The translations under genes were made by a program, and so were the position numbers. A stretch of DNA of 64,000 bases, taken from positions 248,001-312,000 of the forward strand of contig JAITGO010000002.1 in NCBI GenBank assembly GCA_031280615.1, written 5' to 3'. Under the pieces are notes generated by a model. The model ran no database searches and was not told the DNA's origin. It worked only from the letters and a program-made list of their open reading frames with translations. Shown here one piece after another: positions 9,928 through 19,617 of this stretch. The stretch's first letter is position 1. Each line of letters opens with the position of its first letter. The stretch is from Desulfobulbus sp. Its GTDB lineage: Bacteria; Desulfobacterota; Desulfobulbia; Desulfobulbales; Desulfobulbaceae.

Positions 9928-12837
9928 ATGGAGTCGCTTTGGCAATACAGCACCGTTCATAACAGCGCCTGCAAGGTCATCGAAGAACAGACCTTGTGGG
10001 GGCAGACGGTGTGCCGCGTCTGGTTGCCGAACCAGGACGCAGTGGTGCGCGTGCCCCGCTCCGCCTTGCGGCCGCTGAGTGCCGACCTGCAGCCGGAGAT
10101 CGAGGCCGGACGCATTGCCTATGTGGCCGCCGCAGCCAAGGTGGCGGAGGTGCTCGAAGGTTCCACCAGCGCCATCGAGGGCCATGTATTGCTGGCTCCC
10201 ATGGAGTCCAACGTCATCCCGCTGCCGCACCAGATCCACGCTTTGTCCCGGGCCATTTCCGGAGACCGCGTGCGCTATTTGCTGGCCGATGAGGTGGGTC
10301 TCGGCAAGACCATCGAGGCCGGTTTGGTCATGCGCGAGCTCAAGCTGCGCGGGCTGGTTCGGCGAATCCTGGTCGTCTCTCCCAAAGGCATCGCTACCCA
10401 GTGGGTGGCGGAAATGCAGACCCACTTCAACGAGCAGTTCCAGCTCGTGCTGGGCGACGACATCGGCACCTTGCAACGCCTGGCCCCCCAATTTGGAAAG
10501 AGCGCGGACCATCGGAACTCAGCTTGGTCGATGTTCGATCAGGTCATCGTCTCCCTGGATTCGGTCAAACCCATGGACAAGCGGCGCGGTTGGACCGCCG
10601 AGCGCGTCGCCGAATACAACCGCAGCCGATTCGAGGATTTGATTACGGCCGGTTGGGACTTGGTGGTGGTGGACGAAGCGCACCGCCTGGGCGGCAGCAC
10701 CGATCAGGTCGCCCGCTACAAACTCGGCAAGGGGTTGGCGGAGGCCGCGCCCTATGTGCTGCTCCTTTCGGCGACTCCCCACCAGGGGAAGACCGATGCC
10801 TTCCATCGCCTGATGAACCTGCTGGATGACGACGCCTTCCCGGACATGGACAGCGTCTCCCGCGAGCGAGTGGCCCCGTATGTCATCCGTACCGAAAAGC
10901 CCAAGGCCATCGATGCCGACGGCAAGCCGCTCTTCAAACCCCGGCGCACGCAGATGGCCCCGGTGGCCTGGGAGAGCCGTCATCACCTGCAACAGCTTCT
11001 TTACGAAGCGGTGACCGACTACGTGCGCGAGGGCTACAACCAGGCGCTGCGCGAGAAAAAACGCCACATCGGTTTTCTGATGATCCTGATGCAGCGCCTG
11101 GTGGTCTCAAGCACCCGGGCGATCCGCACTACGCTGGAACGGCGACTTGCCGCACTCAAGGAAGGTGAACAGCAGGCCAGCCTGCGCCTGGCGGAGCTGG
11201 AAAACGGCATGGAGGGATCGGATAGCCCAGACGATGAAATGGCCGAGCTCTACGACATGGACGGCCAGGAGCTGCTCGATGAGCTGCTGAAATCCCACGT
11301 GTCGGCTCTGCAGAGCGAAGGCAGCCATGTAGAGACCCTGCTGGATGCGGCCGTTCGCTGCGAACAGGCTGGACCGGACGCCAAGGCCGAGGCGTTGATC
11401 GAGTGGATCTACGAGCTGCAGGCCGAGGAAAACGAGCCGGACCTGAAGGTGTTGATCTTCACCGAGTTCGTACCGACTCAGCAGATGCTGAAGGAGTTTC
11501 TGGAAGCCCGGGGCATCTCGGTCGTCACCCTGAATGGCTCCATGGATATGGAGGAACGCAAGCAGGCCCAGGATGCCTTCCGCAAATCGCACCGCGTGCT
11601 GGTTTCCACCGATGCGGGTGGTGAGGGTCTGAACCTGCAGTTCGCCCATGTCATCATCAACTACGACATCCCCTGGAACCCGATGCGGCTGGAGCAGCGA
11701 ATCGGCCGCGTGGACCGTATCGGCCAGCCCAAGAAGGTGCGGGCAATCAACTTCGTGTTCGAGGATTCGGTCGAGTTCCGGGTCCGCGAAGTGCTGGAGC
11801 AGAAGCTCTCGGTGATCTTCGACGAGTTCGGCATCGACAAGACCGGCGACGTACTCGACTCCGCCCAAGCCGGTGAGCTGTTCGAGGATGTGTTCGCCTC
11901 GGCCATCCTCAATCCTGACGGTATCGAAACCTCCGTCGATCACACGGTGGCTCGGCTTCGCGATGAGATTCAGCAGGTGCGCGAGGCCTCCGCCACCTAT
12001 GGCATTTCCGAGGAGCCGGATGTGCAGGCGGCTGAGCGTCTGCGCTCCCACCCGCTGCCCCACTGGGTGGAGCGGATGACGGTGGGCTACCTCAATTCGC
12101 ACGGCGGCGCGGCCAACCGCAAGCGCTCCTGGTGGGATCTGAATTGGCCGGACGGCCAGGAACATCGCAAGGCCGTGTTCAACGCCCGGGAAGCGGACCG
12201 TCTGACCGACGCGACCCTGCTCAATCTTGAAAACAGCCGTGTCCGCGGGCTGGCCCTGAACCTGCCGCAAATCGCGGCTGGCCAACCATTGCCATGCGTA
12301 AGCATGAGCGGTCTGCCAGCCAGCATCTCCGGACTCTGGGGGCTCTTTGAGATCCGCCTTCAGGCCGGAATACACCAGAAGACACAACTCCTGCGCATCC
12401 CCATGGTGCGGCGCGGCTATGTCAGCGTGTTCCTGAGCGAGGAAGGCAAACTGTTTCTGCCCACGGCCCGGCATCTCTGGGATGCGCTGCAGACTGCTGA
12501 AGCCCAGGTGCAGAACACCCTCGGCCAGGATGAATCCATCACCGCCCATGAGCGGTTGCAGATTGCTGCCGAACAGGCCGGACAGGAGTTGTTCGACGCC
12601 CTCCAGCAGGCGCACCTCGCCTCTGTGGCTCGTGAGGAGGAACGTGGAGTCGTCTCTTTTGCCTCGCGCCGCAAAGCCATCGAACGGGTTGGACTGCCGG
12701 AGGTGCGGCAATTCAGACTGTCCCGTTGCGATGCGGACGAATCCGAGTGGCGGCATGAACTGCAATCGGCAAGGCAGATTGTGCCGGAAATCCGGCCGCT
12801 GCTGATGCTGCGGATCATCAAGGGAGGCGCTCAATGA
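9928..12837 (+). CDS. brxHII: BREX type 3 SNF2-family helicase BrxHII
   Basis: 969 residues. Superfamily 2 / SNF2 motifs are clear: motif I DEVGLGKTIEAG (~residue 121), motif II VVVDEAHRLGG (~residue 247), motif III LLSATPHQGK (~residue 280), and motifs V/VI STDAGGEGLNLQF and QRIGRVDRIGQ (~residues 555-600). This is the RapA-like long helicase that defines type 3 BREX. The C-terminal ~300 residues after the helicase core are not assigned to a domain. It starts 7 bases after the protease stop and overlaps pglZ by 4 bases (ATGA), so it is part of one translationally coupled string. Its exact biochemical job in BREX is not established. Confidence 0.88.
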   Translation: MESLWQYSTVHNSACKVIEEQTLWGQTVCRVWLPNQDAVVRVPRSALRPLSADLQPEIEAGRIAYVAAAAKVAEVLEGSTSAIEGHVLLAPMESNVIPLPHQIHALSRAISGDRVRYLLADEVGLGKTIEAGLVMRELKLRGLVRRILVVSPKGIATQWVAEMQTHFNEQFQLVLGDDIGTLQRLAPQFGKSADHRNSAWSMFDQVIVSLDSVKPMDKRRGWTAERVAEYNRSRFEDLITAGWDLVVVDEAHRLGGSTDQVARYKLGKGLAEAAPYVLLLSATPHQGKTDAFHRLMNLLDDDAFPDMDSVSRERVAPYVIRTEKPKAIDADGKPLFKPRRTQMAPVAWESRHHLQQLLYEAVTDYVREGYNQALREKKRHIGFLMILMQRLVVSSTRAIRTTLERRLAALKEGEQQASLRLAELENGMEGSDSPDDEMAELYDMDGQELLDELLKSHVSALQSEGSHVETLLDAAVRCEQAGPDAKAEALIEWIYELQAEENEPDLKVLIFTEFVPTQQMLKEFLEARGISVVTLNGSMDMEERKQAQDAFRKSHRVLVSTDAGGEGLNLQFAHVIINYDIPWNPMRLEQRIGRVDRIGQPKKVRAINFVFEDSVEFRVREVLEQKLSVIFDEFGIDKTGDVLDSAQAGELFEDVFASAILNPDGIETSVDHTVARLRDEIQQVREASATYGISEEPDVQAAERLRSHPLPHWVERMTVGYLNSHGGAANRKRSWWDLNWPDGQEHRKAVFNAREADRLTDATLLNLENSRVRGLALNLPQIAAGQPLPCVSMSGLPASISGLWGLFEIRLQAGIHQKTQLLRIPMVRRGYVSVFLSEEGKLFLPTARHLWDALQTAEAQVQNTLGQDESITAHERLQIAAEQAGQELFDALQQAHLASVAREEERGVVSFASRRKAIERVGLPEVRQFRLSRCDADESEWRHELQSARQIVPEIRPLLMLRIIKGGAQ

Positions 12838-14828
12838 GTAGTTGGCGAGACGCCATCCTGAACGACTTTGTACCCAACGTCAGCAAGCTGACCTTGGTCG
12901 CGGACCCGGATTGCCTGCTGACCGAAGAGAAGCTGGCCTTAGAACTTCGCGGGCGCGGCTTCGACCTGATCGAGTTCAGTGACCCGGTCGAATTCAGATA
13001 CGCCTATGAGTCCAAGTACCGTTCGATCTGGGACCGGGGTGAGCACACCGATCTGGTGGTGGTCCTCCGCTTGCAGGATGCGGAGCTGGAATCGTTGCCT
13101 TACGACCTGCTCCAGGCGGGCCGCAAACTGTCGTTCAACCTGGGGGATCTCTTTCCCAATCTGAGCTACCCGGTCATCGAGAAGCTCGACCGGAGCTTGC
13201 TGGATTCGCTTTTTGAGGCCCAGCGTAAGTCGCCGCCGGATCGCATGGGCGACAACGCCACCAAGGATTTCATTCTCCGTCATGTGTTCGGCATTGCGGC
13301 GGAACTGATTGGGGGCGAGGTGGAACTGCTTCGCGCCTTACTGCGCCTGCACTACGGCAAGCTCCAAATCCCGCTGATGCTGGCCGAGCGGCTCATCCAG
13401 GTTCTGAAAGGCCATGATGGGTTCAAAGCCTGGCCGCTTTCCGAGATCGTTCCGGACGATGAGGCCTTCTTCGCCTTTTTGCAGGAACGCTGGCCGCTCT
13501 TCCTTTCCAGGCTCGGCAGCGCCAATCAGGTACGGGAAGATTCGCCGGAATACGGCCTCAAGTATCCCGGACCTGACCGCCTGCCGTTCGACCATCAGGA
13601 CATCAAGGTCTACATCGACAACCTGTTCCTGGAGGGGAAGCTCACCCCTGTCGAGGCCAAGGACATTGAAGTAGACGCCGGGTCGTGGGTCAGAAGCGGT
13701 ATCGCCACCTCCGGCACTGACAATGACGCGCTTCGGATTTCCCGCCTATTTGACCTTGTCGAAAAGGAGCTGCCCACTGCGGAAGCACGTTACTCGGACT
13801 GGACCGCCTTCGCGATGAAATGGGCCGAACTCTCTTCGCTTGTTCATTGCGGCAACAACACTGAGTATCAAGCCCGGCTCAGGGAAATCGGCGATGCATT
13901 AAATACGACCTTTGCCGATTGGCTGGCGGACCACTACTCCAGCCTGATCAACCTTCCGCCGACCAATCCGGCCATGCTCCACCACGTGCCGCGCCGCCTG
14001 GCTCGGGACATCGAGGACTCCGGTAACAGCCATACTGCGCTGATCGTGGTCGACGGCCTGGCCCTGGATCAGTGGGTAACCATTCGCCAGCTTCTACAAA
14101 AGCAGGACGCCAATCTGGTCATGCGTGAATCCGCAACCTTCGCCTGGATTCCGACGCTGACCTCGGTATCGCGGCAGTCGATCTTCTCGGGCAAGCCGCC
14201 GCTCTATTTTCCCTCATCCATCAACTCGACCAACAGCGAAGAGAAACTCTGGAAGCAGTTCTGGGAAGGCCATGGCCTTTCCCGGCTGGATATCGCCTAC
14301 CAGCGCGGCCTTGGCGACGGTGATGCTGCGGGCGTCCTCGATTCTGTAATCCACCCTGGGAAGACCAAAGTGGTGGGACTGGTCGTGGACAAGGTCGACA
14401 AGATCATGCACGGCATGCAGCTCGGTTCGGCCGGGATGCACAACCAGATCAAGCAATGGTGCCAAGGTGGGTTCCTGGCTGCGCTGGTCGGCCAATTGTT
14501 GGAATACGGCTATGAGGTTTGGCTGACGGCCGATCACGGCAACACCCAATGCGACGGCAAAGGCCGCCCATCTGAAGGTGTGATTGCCGAAACTCGCGGC
14601 GAGCGGGTTCGTGTCTATCCTACGCCGGAACTTCGCGCTCAGGTGGCTGGGGCCTTCCCGTTTGCCCACGAGTGGCAGCCGGTCGGATTGCCCGCAGATT
14701 ATTTCCCCCTGGTGGCCGGTGGCCGCGACGCATTCGTGAACCCGGGAGATGCCATCGTAGGTCACGGCGGTGTAGCCATCGAAGAAGTCATCGTGCCTCT
14801 TGTGAAGTTTGAAAGGAGAACACGGTGA
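12834..14828 (+). CDS. pglZ: BREX phosphatase-like protein PglZ
   Basis: 664 residues. The C-terminal half carries the PglZ alkaline-phosphatase-superfamily domain: a metal-binding Asp in TALIVVDGLALDQW (~residue 405), a Thr/Ser nucleophile region PTLTSVSRQSIFSGK (~residue 440) and the ADHGN motif (~residue 563). The N-terminal half is helical and unassigned. PglZ is the signature protein of BREX and is required for both defence and methylation in characterised systems. It overlaps brxHII by 4 bases upstream, and its stop codon shares a base with the brxA start. No lesions are visible. Confidence 0.9.
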   Translation: MSSWRDAILNDFVPNVSKLTLVADPDCLLTEEKLALELRGRGFDLIEFSDPVEFRYAYESKYRSIWDRGEHTDLVVVLRLQDAELESLPYDLLQAGRKLSFNLGDLFPNLSYPVIEKLDRSLLDSLFEAQRKSPPDRMGDNATKDFILRHVFGIAAELIGGEVELLRALLRLHYGKLQIPLMLAERLIQVLKGHDGFKAWPLSEIVPDDEAFFAFLQERWPLFLSRLGSANQVREDSPEYGLKYPGPDRLPFDHQDIKVYIDNLFLEGKLTPVEAKDIEVDAGSWVRSGIATSGTDNDALRISRLFDLVEKELPTAEARYSDWTAFAMKWAELSSLVHCGNNTEYQARLREIGDALNTTFADWLADHYSSLINLPPTNPAMLHHVPRRLARDIEDSGNSHTALIVVDGLALDQWVTIRQLLQKQDANLVMRESATFAWIPTLTSVSRQSIFSGKPPLYFPSSINSTNSEEKLWKQFWEGHGLSRLDIAYQRGLGDGDAAGVLDSVIHPGKTKVVGLVVDKVDKIMHGMQLGSAGMHNQIKQWCQGGFLAALVGQLLEYGYEVWLTADHGNTQCDGKGRPSEGVIAETRGERVRVYPTPELRAQVAGAFPFAHEWQPVGLPADYFPLVAGGRDAFVNPGDAIVGHGGVAIEEVIVPLVKFERRTR

Positions 14829-15589
14829 TGGGTAAACGACATGAAGCCATTGGTATCAAGCAGGCGATCCGTTTCGAATGGATGCAGAAGGCAGCCAATC
14901 TGCTGCTGGCGGGGCTCGACGCCAAGACCATCCGCCAGGAGTTGCATGAGTTCCTCGCGGACAGGAAAGGCAACGGCTCCGAAGGGGAACGAAGCGATCA
15001 GACCCGGACCTTTGTGGTCAATAACCTGATGAAGATCTGGGTCTCTCCTGACCCCGAGCTGATTCCATTCCGGGATGCCTCACTGGCGTTTTTGCGGGAA
15101 AACCCGTCCATGGCCCTGGCGGTCCACTGGGGGATGATCTCGGCGGTCTATCCGTTCTGGTTCAATGTGGCCCGGCAAACCGGCCGTCTGCTGGCCTTGC
15201 AGGACCAGGTGACCCAGACGCAGATCATCAATCGCCTCAAGGAACAATATGGCGACCGGCAGACCGTGAGCCGCTACGCGAGATTTGTCATCCGTTCCTT
15301 TGTGGCCTGGGGAGCCCTGAAGGATTCCGAGGCCAAAGGCTGCTATGAGAAAGCCGCTCCGGTGAACATTGCCGAGCCAAACCTGGCCATCCTGATGTTC
15401 GAATCCGCACTCCTGGCCACCCCGGAGGCCAAGGGCGCATTGGGCCTGCTCCTGAACAACCCGGCATTCTTCCCATTCCAGCTCCCCGTGATGACCGGTG
15501 ACTTTGTCTCCCAACGCAGCGACCGGATCGACGTGGTTCGCTATGGACTGGACGACGAGCTGTTGAAATTGAAGGATCAGCAAAAATGA
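14828..15589 (+). CDS. brxA: BREX BrxA-like protein
   Basis: 253 residues from the ATG at 14828, which shares its A with the pglZ stop (TGATG) and has AAGGAG 10 bases upstream. It is an all-alpha-looking protein with no enzymatic motif. Position as the last core gene after pglZ, and a size slightly above the ~200-residue DUF1819/BrxA family, support the name. BrxA is described as a small DNA-binding, NusB-like fold protein in characterised BREX systems. I recognise it by context and general similarity, not by a diagnostic motif. Confidence 0.7.
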   Translation: MGKRHEAIGIKQAIRFEWMQKAANLLLAGLDAKTIRQELHEFLADRKGNGSEGERSDQTRTFVVNNLMKIWVSPDPELIPFRDASLAFLRENPSMALAVHWGMISAVYPFWFNVARQTGRLLALQDQVTQTQIINRLKEQYGDRQTVSRYARFVIRSFVAWGALKDSEAKGCYEKAAPVNIAEPNLAILMFESALLATPEAKGALGLLLNNPAFFPFQLPVMTGDFVSQRSDRIDVVRYGLDDELLKLKDQQK

Positions 15590-15625
15590 ACATAACTGCC
15601 GAACATAATTATGAAGGAGATGGAT

Positions 15626-17767
15626 ATGTCTCTTGAAATTGTCAGAGGAACGATAAGAAACAACGTTGCAATCCAGTCGCTGATTGCGGCGTTACGAAAT
15701 ATAGGAGCGCAAGGCACTTTGTACGCAGGCTACCCAATTATTGCCTCAGCGGACTCAAGTCATACGATAGAAGCTCTTCTTGTTTCGCAAGCGTATGGAC
15801 TCGTAGCGTTCAACTGCCCAAACCAGCAAGATCAAATTGATTCAGTCAAAGACGCCCAAGACCAGATTTTTTATCTAATCGAAGGGAATCTCAAAAAACA
15901 CGAAACCCTAAGAAAGGGCAGGAATCTCGCCTTTTCTCCGAATGTTGTTTCCTTTTACCCAACCGATCACAACATCCCGGAAAGTGTTGACCAATACCGA
16001 TTTGCTGGGCCAGTGTCATTGGGCGATGTGCTTGCGATGTGTTCTGGAGTTGAGCCTGATTATTTCCGTCCCTTATGCGCAGCCGTTCAGCGGGTCACAA
16101 CTATAAAGCCTGCAAAAAAACGAGAAAACGTTCAGAAGCCAAACTCAAAGGGCGCGATTCTAAAAGTAATCGAAAAGGAAATCGCGAATCTCGATCAATG
16201 GCAGAAAAAAGCTGCGATTGAAGTTCCGGATGGCCCTCAACGGGTTCGGGGTTTAGCGGGCTCCGGAAAGACAGTTGTGCTGGCTCTGAAGGCGGCATAC
16301 CTCCATGCACAACATCCCGACTGGAACATCGTTGTTACGTTCCACACCAGGTCATTAAGTCAACAGTTCAAAGATCTAATTGAACGGTTTACCTTGGAAC
16401 ATTCCGGAGACAAGCCGAACTGGGATCGCCTGCGCATATTGCATGCATGGGGTTCATCCGGAGAACCCGGCGTTTATTCTGACATTGCTGATTCGTTAAA
16501 TGTAGTGCCGGTCAATTATGCCTCGGCTAAGAGCAAGTATGGTTCTTCAGGTGCTTTTGAGGGAATCTGCAGCGAGATAATCTCTTACATTTCACAAACC
16601 ACCTTTGAGCCTATATACGACGCCATACTGATTGATGAGGCTCAAGATTTGCCCATTCCATTTTTCCGAATGGTCTATGCAGCAACAAAACAGCCAAAGA
16701 GAATCGTTTGGGCCTATGATGAATTGCAGAACCTAAGCAATACATTTATGTCGCCAGTTGATCAGTTGTTTGGAAAAGACAAGAACGGCAATCCATTGGT
16801 TTCTGTCAACAACAACGAAAACGAGGCGCAGCAAGACATCATTCTTCCTGTTTGTTATAGAAATACTCCATGGGCTTTAACCTTGGCGCATGCGCTTGGT
16901 TTTGGAATCTATCGTTCTGCCGGATTGGTCCAACTGTTCGACGACTTAGACCTTTGGAAAGAAATTGGATACACAGTCGACGCTGGTACTCTGCAATTCA
17001 ACAACCAAGTAATTCTGAAGCGGAAAACAGATTCTTTCCCTTCATATTTCAAAGATCTTATCACCCCAGAGAATGCTGTTGTTGCAAAAAGATTTGAAAA
17101 CATAATCGATCAATATGAGTGGATCGCCGCTGAAATTCAGAAGAATATTTCCGAGGATGAGATCGATCCTGATGATGTGCTTGTGATTTTTCCAAATGCA
17201 TACACATCAAAACAGCAGTTTCAGACATTTAACCAGTCCCTGACAAGGCGAGGCCTGAATGCGCATTTGGCAGGCGTATCAACTGACAGAGATACATTTA
17301 CTCGAGCAAACTCCATTACGGCAGCCAGTATTTACAGAGCCAAAGGAAACGAAGCCCCCATGGTCTACATTGTAAATTCAGAGTGGTGCGCCTCCGGCCT
17401 GGAGATGATCAGGCTTCGGAATGTCCTTTTTACTGCCATAACCAGATCAAGGGCATGGGTACGCATTTGTGGCGTCGGTGACGAAATGGAAATACTCGAA
17501 ACCGAAATTGCCAGCGTCAGGGAGAATGAATACAAACTCGCATTCAAGGTGCCGACACAAGATGAGCTGAAAAACATTCGACTGATAAACAGGGACAGGA
17601 CTGTTGAGGAAAAGGGGAAGATCTCCAAGGCTATTCGAAGCATCAAGGAAATCAAAGAGCTTATCGATTCCGGGGTCATCAATCCGGAAATGATGCCGGA
17701 GCTCAAGTCTCTTATTGAAATCGCGAAAAGGAACGAATCTCCTGGGGACGATTGGGATGAGGAATAA
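15626..17767 (+). CDS. Superfamily 1 helicase with N-terminal nuclease-like domain (helicase-DUF2290 pair)
   Basis: 713 residues. I start it at ATG 15626 because AAGGAG lies 6 bases upstream; in-frame ATGs at 15611 and 15620 are less well placed. Walker A GLAGSGKTVV (~residue 210) and Walker B LIDEAQDLP (~residue 335) are clear, and the C-terminal UvrD-like motif RAKGNEAPMV (~residue 570) places it in superfamily 1. The first ~150 residues may be a degenerate restriction-endonuclease-like (NERD-like) domain; this is inferred. The gene follows brxA by 36 bases and overlaps a DUF2290-like gene by 11 bases. A helicase next to a DUF2290 protein has been catalogued as a candidate two-gene phage defence system, so this is probably a second defence module behind BREX. 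Confidence 0.78.
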   Translation: MSLEIVRGTIRNNVAIQSLIAALRNIGAQGTLYAGYPIIASADSSHTIEALLVSQAYGLVAFNCPNQQDQIDSVKDAQDQIFYLIEGNLKKHETLRKGRNLAFSPNVVSFYPTDHNIPESVDQYRFAGPVSLGDVLAMCSGVEPDYFRPLCAAVQRVTTIKPAKKRENVQKPNSKGAILKVIEKEIANLDQWQKKAAIEVPDGPQRVRGLAGSGKTVVLALKAAYLHAQHPDWNIVVTFHTRSLSQQFKDLIERFTLEHSGDKPNWDRLRILHAWGSSGEPGVYSDIADSLNVVPVNYASAKSKYGSSGAFEGICSEIISYISQTTFEPIYDAILIDEAQDLPIPFFRMVYAATKQPKRIVWAYDELQNLSNTFMSPVDQLFGKDKNGNPLVSVNNNENEAQQDIILPVCYRNTPWALTLAHALGFGIYRSAGLVQLFDDLDLWKEIGYTVDAGTLQFNNQVILKRKTDSFPSYFKDLITPENAVVAKRFENIIDQYEWIAAEIQKNISEDEIDPDDVLVIFPNAYTSKQQFQTFNQSLTRRGLNAHLAGVSTDRDTFTRANSITAASIYRAKGNEAPMVYIVNSEWCASGLEMIRLRNVLFTAITRSRAWVRICGVGDEMEILETEIASVRENEYKLAFKVPTQDELKNIRLINRDRTVEEKGKISKAIRSIKEIKELIDSGVINPEMMPELKSLIEIAKRNESPGDDWDEE

Positions 17768-18454
17768 TCCAAAACGCTTCTTCCAAAGCATTCAGAACAC
17801 GCTAAACCTTCTGACGGAAAATGGGCTAACGATATTCCACAACTATCCTGTCTATCAGGAAAGGAGTGGGGAAATAAATATTACATGGCCCAATCACGTT
17901 CCTGGCAGACACAATTGCGAACCGAGTTTTGGAAAAATTGCACAATATCGTGGGATTGTTGAGACCGGTGCGTACACATGTTTGTTGTTTGATGGCGCAA
18001 TGGTAAGGTAAGGGCTGCCTATTCTTTCGAAGACGACCTTCTTGTCAGTCATTCGCTCCTCTGGTGGCCATCGCCTTTCCTCATCGATGCAAGTGATCTT
18101 GAGCTCGGTGGAGTGCTAGATATATTCGATCTTTACGCTGACTCGAAGGGTTGGCATGAACAGATTCTGATGCGATCACCTGTTCGCTTTGATTTCGATG
18201 TAAAGAACGCAGCAGATGAGCACCCAGCCAGCCATTTGCACATGCAGAACGGCAAATGCAGGTTATTTGTTGATTCGCCCGTCTGCTTTAATCGATTCAT
18301 CAAATTTGTTTTTAGAAACTTTTATCCCGACACATATAAACAACATTTTTTCTGGGGTGATCTTGAAAATTGTCGGCTGTATTTTGGCAATGCTGAAGAT
18401 CAATCGCCCCCCAAATGCGAATATTTTGCTTGGGGAGCACTGGCTAACGCATGA
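17757..18454 (+). pseudogene. DUF2290-like protein, frameshifted by a 5-bp tandem duplication
   Basis: The frame from ATG 17757 (inside the helicase 3' end) reads 84 residues and stops at a TAA right after ...LFDGAMVR. The next frame picks up as ...VRAAYSFEDDLL and continues to a TGA at 18454. At the break the sequence is GGTAAGGTAAGGG: GTAAG is present twice. Removing one copy restores one continuous frame of about 230 residues, the usual size of DUF2290 proteins. The repeated VR at both ends of the break confirms the event. The helicase-DUF2290 pair is therefore probably inactive, unless this is a sequencing error or the duplication is reversible. The family name is from memory of the sequence type and the helicase partner. 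Confidence 0.8.
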
Positions 18455-19608
18455 CTGATGACGATCTCAAAACAGCCAAAACCGCCCTCGCCAAGCTCCA
18501 TCAGGACATGGAGGCCATCAACCGGCTCGCCAAGCCGTCCTGTCTGAGCGTGATCGAGCAGATGGAGCGCTCGCTGGAACCGATCCGTCGTCAACATTTG
18601 GAGATAAGTCGTGCCTTCGAAATTCCTGGAGCAATGGCCCGAATACAGGAGATCGTAAGTGCCAATCAACACTGGCAGGAATTGATAAAACAGGCCACCG
18701 CGACAAGCAGTATTGCCAAGAGCCTTTCGAGTACACATCCGTCATGGCTTGATACAATCAAGCCCATCAAGCACGACTTCTCGCACATTTCCCAGCTTCA
18801 GGCATCCGCCAAGCTGGCCTTGTGTGATACCTCCCTGCGGCTTGCCGCCACGGAACGGCTCATGGCGGACATCGATTTCGCGGCGATAAGGGGGCGTTTC
18901 CAAGTCGAGATGCCGGTCATCGCGGGGCTGGAGAGCTCAATAGCACACGTGGCAGCCTCGTATGGAGATTTGGCAGAGTCTCTACGGGAGATCTCAGACA
19001 TCACACGGCTGCCTGCCTTCGTTTTGCCGGGGGCCACTCGTGAGATCTACACCACCAGCTTCGCGCTCGAGACCCTTCACCCCTGGAACGACCGGGATGA
19101 GGACGAGGCCGAAACGGAAATTCAGCTTGTCGCCGAAGCAGAGCTGGAAACATCAGGCTGCATCGCCCTTTTGCAGCAGGTCGATCCGGGGCTTGCTCGG
19201 CCGTACATCGGCGCTCGGGATGCCCTGTATGGTAACAATGCCGACCGGGCAAGGCACATTCTGAGCTCGCTCAGGGAGCTATGGAACCATCTGCTCAGGC
19301 GACTGGCACCCGATGATCTCGTCGCCGCGTGGATTCCGGGAGTGTCTAATCAGAAGGACCTACTACATGAGGGCAAGCCGACACGTCGAGCCAGGGTACT
19401 TTATGTCTGCCGGGAGCTGAACAACGATCCGCTGACCGACTTCCTGATACACGATACCCGGGCGCTGGTGAAGATGATCGAGTTGTTCAATCGGGTTCAC
19501 GAGTTGGAGACTGCGCTGACCGATGAGCAGCTCAGGGCCATTCTCCTCAGGACCGATTCGTGGCTGATGTACATACTGCAAATCTCGTCGGGAAATTTTC
19601 ACGAGTAG
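18451..19608 (+). CDS. Uncharacterised protein, possible nuclease-associated C-terminal domain
   Basis: 385 residues, overlapping the DUF2290-like reading frame by 4 bases (ATGA), so it belongs to the same transcript. The first ~230 residues are Leu/Ala/Glu-rich and helical with no motif I know. The C-terminal ~150 residues (from about LHPWNDRDED) contain a conserved-looking block with RDALYGNNADRARH and SLRELWNHLLRRLAPDD. That block resembles a domain described as a pPIWI-associated predicted nuclease, also seen in other defence-island proteins; I hold this weakly. No signal peptide or membrane segment. Place in the operon suggests a defence or accessory role. Confidence 0.7.
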   Translation: MTDDDLKTAKTALAKLHQDMEAINRLAKPSCLSVIEQMERSLEPIRRQHLEISRAFEIPGAMARIQEIVSANQHWQELIKQATATSSIAKSLSSTHPSWLDTIKPIKHDFSHISQLQASAKLALCDTSLRLAATERLMADIDFAAIRGRFQVEMPVIAGLESSIAHVAASYGDLAESLREISDITRLPAFVLPGATREIYTTSFALETLHPWNDRDEDEAETEIQLVAEAELETSGCIALLQQVDPGLARPYIGARDALYGNNADRARHILSSLRELWNHLLRRLAPDDLVAAWIPGVSNQKDLLHEGKPTRRARVLYVCRELNNDPLTDFLIHDTRALVKMIELFNRVHELETALTDEQLRAILLRTDSWLMYILQISSGNFHE

Positions 19609-19617
19609 ACAGGGGCC

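Noticed and set aside
9928..12837. DISARM helicase (DrmD/DrmA type)
   Set aside because: The large SNF2 helicase could suggest DISARM, but brxC, pglZ and brxA in order make it BREX type 3, and no DrmB/DrmC-like gene is present.
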